NCBI RefSeq assembly: GCF_000741575.1
Contig: NZ_JGYV01000011.1
Location: forward strand, 1-64,000
Reading direction: 5' to 3'
Length of the DNA: 64,000 nt
Origin: Bifidobacterium cuniculi
GTDB taxonomy: Bacteria; Actinomycetota; Actinomycetes; Actinomycetales; Bifidobacteriaceae
Positions 24,457 through 36,177 of this stretch are shown piece after piece; within the stretch, counting starts at the first letter, position 1; each line of letters begins with the position of its first letter. Under the pieces are notes generated by a model. The model did not search any database and was not told the DNA's origin. It worked only from the letters and a program-made list of their open reading frames with translations. The position numbers and the translations under genes are program-made.

Positions 24457-24727
24457 GTGCCCCAGTGTATCCGGCGCACGGCCCCTCAGCCATCTGCGGG
24501 TTGTGCACTCATAATCGGGCAGATGCCCCTGCACCATGCACAAGTTGCAGGAACATCTGGCCGGTTATGAGCGCACAACTGCAAGATAGGCCGCTATCCT
24601 GCAGTTATGCGTTGTGACCGGGTCACGACTCCGGGGATAGGCAATGAAAATGGCCTATGGGAGCAAACAGTTCGTGGTTGTGTGTTATGCCCCGGTCACA
24701 ACGCACAACCACGGAAGGCCACAGGCA
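24457..24727. repeat. cluster of inverted repeats upstream of the hydrolase gene
   Basis: A 26-base segment 24500-24525 (GTTGTGCACTCATAATCGGG...) is repeated inverted at 24554-24579 with three mismatches. Further right, GCGTTGTGACCGGG (24609-24622) pairs with CCCGGTCACAACGC (24691-24704), enclosing a second dyad ATAGGC/GCCTAT. The palindrome GTTGTGACCGGGTCACGAC (24611-24629) matches the one at 17909-17927. The region lies between the S9 peptidase stop and the hydrolase start. Confidence 0.65.
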
Positions 24728-26983
24728 TCAGCGTGTCAGGGCGCTGGCCAGGAAGTCGCGTTGCAGCATGAGCAGGTTGCGGGCGACCACCGGGTCGTTG
24801 GTCATGTGCGTGATGCCGCTCAGGGGCAGGAAGGTGTGCGACTTCCCCACGGCCATGAGCGCGGAGCTCAGGCGCAGGGAATGCGCGACGGTCACGTTGT
24901 CGTCGGCGAAACCGTGGATGAGCATGAGCGGGCGGCGCAGCCCGGCCGCGTCGCCGAGGATGCCATTGGCCTCGTACACTGCCGGGTCGAGGTCGAGGTA
25001 CCGCTCGGTGTAGCACGTGTCGTACAGCGTCCAGTCGGTGGGCGGTGCGCCGGCGCAGGCCGCGGCGAACACGTCGGGGGCGTCCAGCACGGCCGCGGCG
25101 GACAGGAAACCGCCGTAGGACCAGCCGATCATCGCCACCCGCTCCAGGTCCGGCTCGGGCAGCTCCACGCCCTCCCCGCGCAGCGCGGCAATCGCATCGG
25201 GCAGCGCGCGTACGGCGCCGACCTGGTCCTCCAGGCTCACGTCCTTCATCCTCAGGTGCATCTCGCGGTCCCAGCGCGGCCCGCGGCCCGTGGTGCCGCG
25301 GCCGTCGGCGACGACCACCAAGTAGCCCTGCTCAGCCCACCACTGCGCGTCCCAGTACGCGGACTGCGCCATGGTGACCTCCTGGAAGCCGGGACCGCCA
25401 TACGGGTGCATGAGCACCGGCAGCGTGCGCCCGCGCAGCGCGGGGTCGGTGGGCGCGACGATGGCGGCGTGCAGGCCGCGCTCGCCCAGTCGCGCGAAGT
25501 GCACGTCCATGGCCAGTCCGGGCACGGCGGCGTCGTTGCGGATCTCCACGCAACGGCCGTCGTAGTGGTGTTCCATGCGCAGGCGCGCGTCGTCCATGGT
25601 GCGGCCCCACACGACCATGCCGCGGCCGGCACGGCGGGCGTTCCACACGCCCGCCTCGCGCGTCACGAGCCGCAGCGACCCGTCGTAGCCGATTTGCACG
25701 ACGTCGTGGCTGCGCGCGTCATGGCCATCCGCATCCGCGGGCGACGCGCCGGCGAGCGCCGGCGTGCGCTGCGCCACGCACAACACGCCGTGGCCGTCGA
25801 CGTCGAGCACGTCGCGCACCTGCCAGCCGACGGGGGTGAAGGCGACGCCGTCGAGCGCCAGCCGGTTGGTGTCCGCATCGAGGTCGTTGACGAAGGTCAG
25901 CAGACGGCCGTCGGGAGTATAGGCGGGCACGCCGCCGATGACGTCGAGCCAGCAGTCGTCATGCGCCTCGGACAGCACGGTGACGGGCGCCGACCACGAT
26001 CCGTCGGCGGGCAGATCGACGCGCAGCACGCGGCTGTCCGTCTGGAGACGGTCGAGCACGAGCAGCAGCGGCGCGCGGCCGTCCTGCCAGCACACCGTCG
26101 CCAGGTATTCGAAGGCGTCGCCGTCCCACTCGACGCGCGCCGTGGCCACCGCGTGCAGGCGGTCGTCGCCCAGGCGCACGGCGACCAGCTCGACGCGGGC
26201 GTTGTGCGTGAGCGCCCGCGGATAGCGGCGGCGCACGCCCGCAGCGGCAGGGTCGGCCGGGTCGCTGATCGTCCACAGCGGTTCGTCGGCTTCGTCGTAG
26301 CGTTCCACCAGCAGGGCAGAGCCGTCGGGGGACCACCAGAAGCCGTCGTAGCGGTCCAGTTCCTCCGCGGCGGCGAACTCCGCGATCCCAGCGTGCACGG
26401 TCCCGCCGCGCGGCACCTCGAACACGACGGACGCCTCGCCGGAGTCCGCGTCCGCCACGACGACCGCCTCGCCGGTCGCATACGCCACGCGCGAGCCGTC
26501 CGGGCTCAGGCGCGCGTTGAGGATCGGCGAGGACGCCCACGCCTCGCCCTCGGCGAAGGACAATTCCAGGCGGCGCACGCGTCGCGTCGCCAGGTCCGCC
26601 ACATACAGGCCGCCGCCCAGGGTGAAGGCGGCGCGGCGGCCGGCGGCGTCCACGCAGTAGCCGACGATGCCCGAGCCGGATTCGCGCGCACGCTCGCGGC
26701 GCGCACGCTCCTCCACCGGTACCTCGGCGCCGTCCGCGTCCGCCAGCAGGTCGCGCGGGTCGGCCAGGCGCACTTCTCCCTCAGGTGAACTCATCCACAG
26801 GGAGGTCTGCACGTCGTCGCCGGCGTCCGACCGCAGGAACAGCATCCGCTCGCCGTCGCCCAGCAGCCGCGGGCTGCGCGGGGCGCCGCAACCGAAGCGC
26901 ACCGTGCGCGCCTTCGCTTCGGGGTAGCGTTCGACGGCATCGGCATCATGGTCAGGGAAATTCAAGGCATGCAAGGTATCCAT
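24728..26983 (-). CDS. S9-family (dipeptidyl peptidase IV-like) serine peptidase
   Basis: 751 residues from ATG 26983, with no signal peptide. The N-terminal two thirds have repeated beta-propeller blades (NARLSPDGSRVAYATG, GFWWSPDGSALLVERY); the C-terminal catalytic domain carries Ser in IGWSYGGFLSAA, Asp in HGFADDNVTVAH and His in SGITHM, in the S9 order. HPYGGPGFQEV is the oxyanion region. Such enzymes trim peptides, often after proline; the cytoplasmic location suits processing of imported peptides. No ribosome binding site precedes the ATG, so the mRNA may be leaderless. Monocistronic. Confidence 0.9.
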   Translation of the reverse strand: MDTLHALNFPDHDADAVERYPEAKARTVRFGCGAPRSPRLLGDGERMLFLRSDAGDDVQTSLWMSSPEGEVRLADPRDLLADADGAEVPVEERARRERARESGSGIVGYCVDAAGRRAAFTLGGGLYVADLATRRVRRLELSFAEGEAWASSPILNARLSPDGSRVAYATGEAVVVADADSGEASVVFEVPRGGTVHAGIAEFAAAEELDRYDGFWWSPDGSALLVERYDEADEPLWTISDPADPAAAGVRRRYPRALTHNARVELVAVRLGDDRLHAVATARVEWDGDAFEYLATVCWQDGRAPLLLVLDRLQTDSRVLRVDLPADGSWSAPVTVLSEAHDDCWLDVIGGVPAYTPDGRLLTFVNDLDADTNRLALDGVAFTPVGWQVRDVLDVDGHGVLCVAQRTPALAGASPADADGHDARSHDVVQIGYDGSLRLVTREAGVWNARRAGRGMVVWGRTMDDARLRMEHHYDGRCVEIRNDAAVPGLAMDVHFARLGERGLHAAIVAPTDPALRGRTLPVLMHPYGGPGFQEVTMAQSAYWDAQWWAEQGYLVVVADGRGTTGRGPRWDREMHLRMKDVSLEDQVGAVRALPDAIAALRGEGVELPEPDLERVAMIGWSYGGFLSAAAVLDAPDVFAAACAGAPPTDWTLYDTCYTERYLDLDPAVYEANGILGDAAGLRRPLMLIHGFADDNVTVAHSLRLSSALMAVGKSHTFLPLSGITHMTNDPVVARNLLMLQRDFLASALTR

Positions 26984-27215
26984 GGCACAGTACACTACCC
27001 GTGGCGGTGTCGATGCGGGCCGCCCGGAGGCGCCGGATGCGGAGAAGATGTCCGGATTGCTTGCCACGGTGGGGCATCCGGCGTATAGACTGCACATATA
27101 GGCTTGTACAACAATGGACTTCAAGGAATCATCCCCGCCTTGCCCGGGCGCGGGCATGAGCCGGCCACGGTTCGCATGACGGCGTACCATGGGACAGGAT
27201 AGAAAGGGACTTGTC

Positions 27216-27917
27216 ATGAGCGTTCTCGACCGTTTTGAGAAAAGCGTGGAAGGCGCGGTCAACGGAGTCTTCGCGAAATTCGGCTCCAAGGACCTGCAGC
27301 CGGTGGACCTCTCCAGCGCCCTCGAGCGCGAGATCGACGCCGAGGCCATGCCGGTCGGCCGCGACCGCACCGTCGCACCCAACGAATACCGCTTCAAGCT
27401 GAGCACCGCCGACTTCGACCGTATCGAACAGTGGGGCTCCGAGGCACTCGCCAACGAACTGGCGGACAACCTCACCCAGTACGCGAAGAGCCAGCACTAC
27501 GCCTTCGTCGGTCCCGTCGTGGTCATCTTCGAGGAGGACCTCGACCTCTCCAAGGGCAACTTCAAGCTCGCCAGCGAGTCCGTGCAGGGCAACGCGGTGC
27601 CCGTCACCACGGACTCGCAGACCCAGGACTGCCCCATGCTCGAGGTCAACAACAGCCAGTACCTGCTGACCAAGGACAAGACGATCCTGGGCCGCGGCTC
27701 CGGCTGCGACATCGTCATCGACGACCCCGGCATCTCGCGCAAGCACCTCGAGATCGACATCACCGACAACGGCGTCATCGCCCGCGACCTCGGCTCCACC
27801 AACGGCACCTACGTGGAGGGCCACCAGGTGCCCGCCGCGACGCTGCTCGACGGCAACACCATCACCATCGGTCGCACCCGCATCCTCTACTGGGCATCGT
27901 CGCAGGACCAGGAGTGA
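27216..27917 (+). CDS. fhaA: FHA-domain protein FhaA (DUF3662 + FHA)
   Basis: 233 residues from ATG 27216 (AAAGGGA upstream). The N-terminal domain (VLDRFEKSVEGAVNGVFAKF, about residues 1-115) is the DUF3662 module of actinobacterial FhaA; the C-terminal FHA domain (about 145-230) has the phospho-threonine reading loops ILGRGSGCDIVI, SRKHLEI and LGSTNGTYVEG. In mycobacteria FhaA binds phosphorylated MviN-type flippase partners and controls peptidoglycan assembly. First gene of the seven-gene operon ending with pknB. Confidence 0.93.
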   Translation: MSVLDRFEKSVEGAVNGVFAKFGSKDLQPVDLSSALEREIDAEAMPVGRDRTVAPNEYRFKLSTADFDRIEQWGSEALANELADNLTQYAKSQHYAFVGPVVVIFEEDLDLSKGNFKLASESVQGNAVPVTTDSQTQDCPMLEVNNSQYLLTKDKTILGRGSGCDIVIDDPGISRKHLEIDITDNGVIARDLGSTNGTYVEGHQVPAATLLDGNTITIGRTRILYWASSQDQE

Positions 27918-27939
27918 GTGCCCCAGGAGATTTCCCCTT

Positions 27940-28506
27940 ATGTTTACCGAACTGACCTTCACGGTACTCAAGTACGCGTTCCTCATCCTGCTGTGGTTGT
28001 TCGTGTGCCTGATCGCGCGCTCGCTGTACCGCGACGTGGCGTCCTTCAGCCCGCGCAAGTCGCGTTCGCGCCGGCGCAAGGACCGCCAGGCCCGGCGCAA
28101 GGCCGAGGCGCCCACGCCCGCGGCCCAGCCCATGCGCGTGCCCGCGACCGGCTCCCTGCCGGCGCAGCGCGCCACGGCACCGTCCGCGCCGACGCCCACG
28201 CCCGCCGGCGGCGCACAGCCCACGCTGCTGGTAATCATCGACGGCCCGCTGGCCGGCACGTCGATCCCGCTGGGCGACGACGTGATCACCCTGGGCCGTG
28301 CCGCCTCGAACAGCGTGGTGCTCGACGATGAGTTCGTCTCCTCGCACCATGCCCGCGTCTACCACGACGCCAGCGGACCGTGGGCCATCGAGGACCTGCG
28401 CTCCACCAACGGTACCGTGGTCAACCAGCAGCGCATCGACTCGCCCACCATCCTCGCCCCCCGCGTCCCGGTGCGCATCGGCGCCACCACCTTCGAGCTG
28501 AGGTGA
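27940..28506 (+). CDS. fhaB: FHA-domain protein FhaB (FipA)
   Basis: 188 residues. One N-terminal transmembrane helix (VLKYAFLILLWLFVCLIARS, residues about 7-30), a basic and Pro/Ala-rich linker, and a C-terminal FHA domain (residues about 95-188) with ITLGRAASNSVVL, SSHHARVY and LRSTNGTVVN. It reads threonine phosphorylation near the division site in relatives such as FipA of mycobacteria. It starts 22 bases after fhaA and ends 4 bases before pstP, in one transcript. Confidence 0.93.
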   Translation: MFTELTFTVLKYAFLILLWLFVCLIARSLYRDVASFSPRKSRSRRRKDRQARRKAEAPTPAAQPMRVPATGSLPAQRATAPSAPTPTPAGGAQPTLLVIIDGPLAGTSIPLGDDVITLGRAASNSVVLDDEFVSSHHARVYHDASGPWAIEDLRSTNGTVVNQQRIDSPTILAPRVPVRIGATTFELR

Positions 28507-28510
28507 GCCC

Positions 28511-30100
28511 ATGTCCGTTGCTTCCCCCAATCCCAACCCAGCCGCCGACCGGCCGGCACCCCTGTACATGTACTCGACCACGGTCTCCGACGTGGGCACC
28601 GTGCGCTCCAACAACCAGGACTCCTCCTTCGCCGGCGAACACCTCGTGGCCATCTGCGACGGCATGGGCGGCCACGCGGGCGGCGACACCGCCTCCACAA
28701 TCGCGATCCGCTCGCTGACGCATATCGAAAGCGACTCCATCAACGGCGATGTGGCGCGTGCAACGACGATCCTCGAGACCTCGACCCTGGCCGCCCACGA
28801 CGCGATCGTGGGCAAAGCGAAGCGCGAGCGCAAGCTCGCCGGCATGGGCACCACGATCACCGCGATCGCCCTGGTAGGCGACTGGTGGGTGCTGGCGCAC
28901 ATCGGCGACTCGCGCGCCTACCTGCTGCGCGACGGCCACCTCATGCGGCTGACCAGCGACCACAGCTACGTGCAGCACCTGATCGACACCAAGCGCATCT
29001 CCGAGGCAGAGGCACGCAACCACCCGCAGCGCAACGTGGTGATGCGCGTGCTGGGCGACTTCGACATCGACGCCCGGCCCGACATCTCCATCCGCCGCGC
29101 CCAGGCCGGCGACCGGCTGCTGCTGTGCTCGGACGGCCTGTGCGGCGTGCTGGAGGACTCCACCATCGAGGAGACGATGCTGCACTTCACCGACCGTGAG
29201 GAGTGCGCGCAGTTCCTGGTGTCGATGGCCCTCAAGGCCGGTTCGACCGACAACGTGACCGCCGTCATCGCCGACGCGACCCTGGCCCTGGACGCCGAGG
29301 CCTTCGACGTTCCCCACCAGACGCCGGTGGTGGGCGGCGCAGCCAGTGCGAACCTCAACTCCCTGGCGGACATCCTGCACGAACCGGTGCTCTCCGCGCC
29401 GCCGTTGGTCGGCAAGTCGTCGCCTGCCGAGCGCGCGGCCGCCCTCGTCCAGCAGGACAGCGCGCCGCGTGAACCGTCCGCCGCACAGACCGTGGCCCAG
29501 CCCTCCGAGGTGCGCGAGGACTACGGCGAGATCAAGGACACCGACACCGGCGAGATTCCCGTGGTGCACAAGAGCGACGGCCGCTACAGCGCCGACCCCA
29601 ACGACCCGGAGGTCGCCGCGCAGATTCGCGAGGCCGAGATCGCACAGGACGAGCGCGCCCATTCGCGCCGCTTCCGCGGCCGCGTGGCCGCGATCTGCAC
29701 CACCGTGGTGGTGCTCGCCCTGGTCGCCCTGGGCATCTGGGGCGGCTACGCCTGGAGCCAGAACCGCTACTACGTGGGCGTCGCCGACGGCCAGGTGGCC
29801 CTCTACCAGGGCATGCCCACCGACATCTTCGGCCAGCCGCTCTCCCACGTGGTGCAGACCTACCCCGACCTGGACGTCTCCAAGCTGCCCAGCACCAGCC
29901 AGAACCACGCCACCACCAAGGACGAGGCGGAGGACACCATCGAGGCCCTGCGCGAACAGCAACGCCAGGACGAGGCACGCCAGCAAGCCGAGGAGGAGGC
30001 CAAGGAGCAGGCCAGGAAGGAAGCCGAGGAGCAGGCCAAGAAGCAGCAGGAGGCCACCGACAAGCCGTCGGCGACCAAGAGCCCGGAAGCCAAGGAGTGA
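28511..30100 (+). CDS. pstP: PP2C-family Ser/Thr phosphatase
   Basis: 529 residues. The N-terminal PPM/PP2C domain (about 10-255) shows the metal-binding signatures VRSNNQDS, ICDGMGGHAGGD, THIGDSRAYLLRDG and LCSDGLCGVL, plus TDNVTAVIAD. A cytoplasmic linker leads to a transmembrane helix (TTVVVLALVALGIWGGYAW, about 392-412), then an extracellular domain (YYVGVADGQVALYQGMP) and a Lys/Ala/Glu-rich tail of about 55 residues. It reverses PknA/PknB phosphorylation. The TGA overlaps the region that holds the ribosome binding site of rodA. Confidence 0.94.
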   Translation: MSVASPNPNPAADRPAPLYMYSTTVSDVGTVRSNNQDSSFAGEHLVAICDGMGGHAGGDTASTIAIRSLTHIESDSINGDVARATTILETSTLAAHDAIVGKAKRERKLAGMGTTITAIALVGDWWVLAHIGDSRAYLLRDGHLMRLTSDHSYVQHLIDTKRISEAEARNHPQRNVVMRVLGDFDIDARPDISIRRAQAGDRLLLCSDGLCGVLEDSTIEETMLHFTDREECAQFLVSMALKAGSTDNVTAVIADATLALDAEAFDVPHQTPVVGGAASANLNSLADILHEPVLSAPPLVGKSSPAERAAALVQQDSAPREPSAAQTVAQPSEVREDYGEIKDTDTGEIPVVHKSDGRYSADPNDPEVAAQIREAEIAQDERAHSRRFRGRVAAICTTVVVLALVALGIWGGYAWSQNRYYVGVADGQVALYQGMPTDIFGQPLSHVVQTYPDLDVSKLPSTSQNHATTKDEAEDTIEALREQQRQDEARQQAEEEAKEQARKEAEEQAKKQQEATDKPSATKSPEAKE

Positions 30101-30102
30101 AC

Positions 30103-31557
30103 ATGACAGCGAAACACACGCGCTATCTGGTCCAGCTCCTGCTGGCCCTGGCCATCAGCGGCCTGGGCTTCTTCCAGCTCGCCTACCGTTCCCCCGACCC
30201 GCTCGGCCGGCCCCTCCTCGTCCTCATGGCGGTCGTCACGGTGCTTTTCCTGGTCATGTGGGGTCTTGCCTGCAAGTTCCAGCCCTACGCCAACCAGTCG
30301 ATCATGGCGTGCGTGGCCATGCTCACCGGCATCGGCACGCTCATGATCGCCCTGCTGGACAACGAGAACGGCACCGCCGTGGCCACCCGCCAGATGCTGT
30401 GGCTGTGCATCGCCCTGGTGTGCTGTTGCGTGCTCTTCGCCTTCATGCACGACTACCGCGTGCTGCGGCGCTTCTCCTACGTGAGCATGGTCGTCGGTCT
30501 GGCGCTCCTGCTCTCCCCGCTCGTGCCCGGCCTGGGCCGCGAAATCGGCGGCGCGCGCATCTGGATTGGCGTCGGCTCCTACCAGGTCCAGCCGGGCGAG
30601 TTCGCCAAGCTCTTCCTCGCCTTCTTCTTCGCCTCCTACCTGTTCACCCACCGCGACCAGCTGGCCGTCGGCGGCAAGAAGGTGCTCGGGCTACAGCTGC
30701 CCCGCCTGAAGGACCTCGGCCCCATCATCATCGTATGGGTCGTCTCCATGGGCGTGCTCGTCCTGCAGCACGACCTGGGCACCTCCCTCATGTTCTTCGC
30801 CATGTTCGTCGCCATGCTCTACGTGGCCACCGGCCGCGTCAGCTGGATCGTCATCGGCGCCCTCGCCTTCGCCGCGGGCGGCCTGATCGCTGCAAAGGTC
30901 TTCGCCCACGTCGGCTACCGCTTCGACGTATGGCTGCACCCTTTCGACCAGACCATCTACAACCGCACCTACGGCAGCTCCTACCAGGTCGTGCAGGGCC
31001 TGTTCGGCATGGCCGCAGGCGGCGTGCTCGGCACCGGCATCTCCGGCGGCAACCCCAGTCTCACACCCCTGGCCAACTCCGACTTCATCTACGCCACCAC
31101 CGCCGAGGAACTCGGCCTGGCCGGCGTCTTCGCGGTCCTCATGCTCTACCTGCTCATCGTGGCGGCCGGCATGATCGTCGCCATGAAGATCAAGGACGGC
31201 TTCGGCAAGCTGCTCGCCTCCGGCCTCGTCTTCACCATGGCCTTCCAGGTGTTCGTGGTCGTCGGCGGCATCACCCTCGTCATCCCCCTCACCGGCCTCA
31301 CCCTGCCGTACATGGCGGCCGGCGGCTCCTCGCTCATCGCCAACTACGTGCTCGCCGCGCTCCTCGTGGTCATCTCCAACGCCGCGAACAAGCCGGAGGA
31401 CGACACCATGAGCGACACCTTCCGCATGGAGGCCGTGCAGGCGCTGCGCCGCCGCTCCGTACACGGCGGCTCGCACGTGAACACCGGCACGCCGCCCGCA
31501 CAGGCCGACGACGGCGTGCTGGACGACACCCAGGACGGAGGTGCCCGCGTTGAATAA
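30103..31557 (+). CDS. rodA: SEDS peptidoglycan polymerase (RodA/FtsW type)
   Basis: 484 residues with about 11-12 membrane helices. AAGGAG lies five bases before ATG 30103; an upstream in-frame GTG overlaps the pstP stop. SEDS family landmarks: GGARIWIGVGSYQVQPGEFAKL, LQHDLGTSLMFFAMF, and the C-terminal TAEELGLAGVF and GGITLVIPLTGLTLPYMAAGGSSL. It polymerises lipid II together with a class B PBP, here encoded by the next gene, which starts inside its 3' end. The extended cytoplasmic tail is a plausible target for the kinases in the same operon. Confidence 0.94.
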   Translation: MTAKHTRYLVQLLLALAISGLGFFQLAYRSPDPLGRPLLVLMAVVTVLFLVMWGLACKFQPYANQSIMACVAMLTGIGTLMIALLDNENGTAVATRQMLWLCIALVCCCVLFAFMHDYRVLRRFSYVSMVVGLALLLSPLVPGLGREIGGARIWIGVGSYQVQPGEFAKLFLAFFFASYLFTHRDQLAVGGKKVLGLQLPRLKDLGPIIIVWVVSMGVLVLQHDLGTSLMFFAMFVAMLYVATGRVSWIVIGALAFAAGGLIAAKVFAHVGYRFDVWLHPFDQTIYNRTYGSSYQVVQGLFGMAAGGVLGTGISGGNPSLTPLANSDFIYATTAEELGLAGVFAVLMLYLLIVAAGMIVAMKIKDGFGKLLASGLVFTMAFQVFVVVGGITLVIPLTGLTLPYMAAGGSSLIANYVLAALLVVISNAANKPEDDTMSDTFRMEAVQALRRRSVHGGSHVNTGTPPAQADDGVLDDTQDGGARVE

Positions 31558-33013
31558 GACCCTGCGCCAGCTTTTCACCGCCGTCCTCGTGCTCTTCGTG
31601 GTCCTGGGCATCTCCTCGTCCGTCATCATGAGCGTACAGGCCAGCGCACTCGGCCACGACCCGCGCAACCTGCGCTCGCTCTACCGGCTCAACAGCGTCT
31701 CGCGCGGCGAGATCCTCGCCTCCGACGGCACGGTGCTCGCGCGGTCGGAACCCAGCAACGACGAGTTCAAGTACCAGCGCGTCTACCCCGAAGGCAGCCT
31801 GTATGCGCCGGTGACCGGCTACTTCTCCATCGCGCAGAACGCCGACCGCGGCATCGAGGCGTCGGACAGCTCGCTGCTGACCGGCGAGTCCAACGCCATG
31901 TTCTGGCAGCGGCTCAAGGCGATGTTCACCGGCGAGGAGAACAAGGGCGCCACCATCGAGACGTCGATCGACACGAAGCTGCAGACGGTCGCCGCACAGC
32001 AGCTGGGCGACCAGGACGGCGCCGTCGTGGCCATCGAGCCGAGTACCGGCCGCATCCTGGCGATGGTCAGCTCGCCCGGCTACGACCCCAACCAACTGAC
32101 CTCGCACAACGGCGAAACCGCCAACGCGAACTACGCGGCCATCATCAACGCCGCCGACAACCCCATGCTCAACCGCACCACCAGCGAGCTGTACCCGCCG
32201 GGGTCCACCTTCAAGACGGTGGTGGCCGCCGCGGCGCTGGAAAGCGGCAAATACCAGCTGGACACGCAGATCCCGGCGGGCGCCACCTACCGGCTGCCCG
32301 GCACCGAGACGGATCTGCCGAACTCGTCGGCGCTCGGCGCGGGCACCGACGGCAAGATCACGCTCAAGGACGCCTTGGCGTACTCGTCGAACACCGCCTT
32401 CGCGCAGCTCGGCGTGGCCCTGGGCGACGAAGCGGTGTCCGACATGGCGCGCAAACTCGGATACGACTCGACCATCACCATCGACGGCAGCGACGAGACC
32501 GGGCTGCCCATGACGGCGGTGGCGTCGAAGTTCCCGCAGAACGTGAGCGACGACGCGCTGGCGCTGGCGTCGATCGGGCAGGGCACGAACGTGATCACCC
32601 CCTTGCAGAACGCGATGATCGCGGCCGCGGTGGCGAACAAGGGCAAGGTCATGAGCCCCACCATCGTGGACCGGGTGCGCATGAGCGACCTGTCGACGAT
32701 TTCCGAGACCAGGCCGCACGTGATGAGCACCGCGTTCAGCGAGGACACCGCCAAGAAGCTCACCGAGGCCATGGAGGCCGTGGTGACGGAGGGCAACCCC
32801 AACCTGGAGATTCCCGGCATCAGCGTGGCCGCCAAGACCGGTACCGCGCAGATCGGCGCGGACAACAGCTCCATCGACGGATGGACGATCGGCTTCGCGC
32901 CTGCCGACGACCCGAAGATCGCCGTCGCCGTGGTGGTGCACAACGTGGACCTGTACGGGTCGTTCGCCGCCGGACCGATCATGACGGCGGTCATGAAGGA
33001 GGCTTTGCAGTAA
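31550..33013 (+). CDS. pbpA: class B penicillin-binding protein (PbpA type)
   Basis: 487 residues from TTG 31550 (GGAGG eight bases upstream; overlaps the rodA stop). One N-terminal anchor (LFTAVLVLFVVLGISSSVIM), a dimerisation region (SRGEILASDGTVLARS) and a transpeptidase domain with the nucleophile in YPPGSTFKTVV (SxxK), SSN in AYSSNTAFAQ and KTG in AAKTGTAQIG. It crosslinks peptidoglycan made by the SEDS partner encoded just upstream, the usual RodA/PbpA pairing of actinobacteria. Confidence 0.94.
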   Translation: MNKTLRQLFTAVLVLFVVLGISSSVIMSVQASALGHDPRNLRSLYRLNSVSRGEILASDGTVLARSEPSNDEFKYQRVYPEGSLYAPVTGYFSIAQNADRGIEASDSSLLTGESNAMFWQRLKAMFTGEENKGATIETSIDTKLQTVAAQQLGDQDGAVVAIEPSTGRILAMVSSPGYDPNQLTSHNGETANANYAAIINAADNPMLNRTTSELYPPGSTFKTVVAAAALESGKYQLDTQIPAGATYRLPGTETDLPNSSALGAGTDGKITLKDALAYSSNTAFAQLGVALGDEAVSDMARKLGYDSTITIDGSDETGLPMTAVASKFPQNVSDDALALASIGQGTNVITPLQNAMIAAAVANKGKVMSPTIVDRVRMSDLSTISETRPHVMSTAFSEDTAKKLTEAMEAVVTEGNPNLEIPGISVAAKTGTAQIGADNSSIDGWTIGFAPADDPKIAVAVVVHNVDLYGSFAAGPIMTAVMKEALQ

Positions 33014-33015
33014 CC

Positions 33016-34028
33016 ATGCGACTCATTGAAGGACAGCTGATCCACCGACGCTACCGCCTGGACGCACGCCTGGCCCAGGGCGGCATGGGCGAGGTGTGGA
33101 AAGGCTACGACATTCAACTGGGGCGCCCCGTGGCCATCAAGGCCCTACGGGCCGACACCACCAACCAGGAGTCGAAGCTGCGGCGGCTGCGTGCCGAGGC
33201 GCGCAACTCCGCGAACCTCGCGCACCCGAACATCGCCGCGCTCTTCGAGTACTACGAGCACGACGGCATCGGCTTCCTGATCATGGAGTACGTGCCCAGC
33301 AAGTCGCTGGCCGACCTCTTCCACGAGCTCAACGGGCCGATGGACCCCACGCAGCTGCTGCCGATCCTCGTGCAGGTGGCGCGCGGCCTGTTCGTGGCGC
33401 ACTCCCACGGCATCGTCCACCGCGACGTCAAGCCGGCGAACATCATGGTCTCCGACAATGGCGAGGTGAAGATCACCGACTTCGGCGTCTCCTACTCCAC
33501 CAACCAGGAGCAGATCACGCAGGACGGCATGGTGGTGGGCACCGCACAGTACATCTCCCCCGAGCAGGCGCAGGGACAGCACGCCACCGCGCAGTCGGAC
33601 ATCTACTCGCTGGGCGTGGTGGCCTACGAGGGCCTGTGCGGACACCGGCCCTTCACCGGCGCCACCCCCGTGGACATCGCGGCCGCGCACGTGAACAACC
33701 CCGTGCCGCCGCTGCCGGAGGGCGTCGACCTGCAGTTGTGCCAGTTCGTCATGTCCATGCTGTCCAAGGACCCGCTCGACCGGCCGGCGGACGCCCTGAC
33801 CGTGGCGAGGATCCTCTCGCGCATCGAGCGCCGTCTCCTGGACCAGCAGACCAAGGCGGTGGACGCCACCATGGTCACCAACGGACGCATGCCCCGCAGG
33901 GTGGCCAGCGCCCCGCACCACGACCCTGCCGTGAACTTCGCCGCGTTGAACGCGCACCGTGACCCCACCGGAATGTCCCATGACATGGATGCCACGCGGC
34001 TGGACATGTCAGACAGCGAGGAGCAGCT

Positions 34029-34032
<4 letters not shown>
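33016..34032 (+). CDS. pknA: Ser/Thr protein kinase PknA
   Basis: 338 residues. ATG 33016 lies two bases after the pbpA stop; AAGGAGG is 13 bases away, a long spacing that suggests translational coupling. Complete Hanks kinase motifs: LAQGGMGEVWKGYD, VAIKAL, HRDVKPANIMVSD, ITDFGVSYS and the activation/APE region TAQYISPEQA. The C-terminal 60 residues are hydrophilic. No transmembrane helix or PASTA repeats are seen, unlike mycobacterial PknA, which has a membrane anchor, so this copy appears cytosolic and may act downstream of PknB. Confidence 0.92.
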
Positions 34033-36108
<2,076 letters not shown>

Positions 36109-36110
<2 letters not shown>

Positions 36111-36177
36111 TGGCGCTGCTGTCCGTTGAGATTTTGTTCAAAAAATGAACAATTTCTCAACGGACAGCAGCGCCATC
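36109..36177. terminator. bidirectional hairpin overlapping the ends of pknB and trpG
   Basis: GATGGCGCTGCTGTCCGTTG and three more bases at the pknB stop are the exact reverse complement of 36155-36177, which is the 3' end of trpG coding sequence. The interior 36128-36158 is the GAGATTTTGTTCA core also found at 4717 and 42176. It should terminate both convergent genes. Confidence 0.8.

Noticed and set aside
24644..26788. 714-codon plus-strand frame
   Set aside because: Antisense to the S9 peptidase, whose catalytic triad and propeller repeats are clear.
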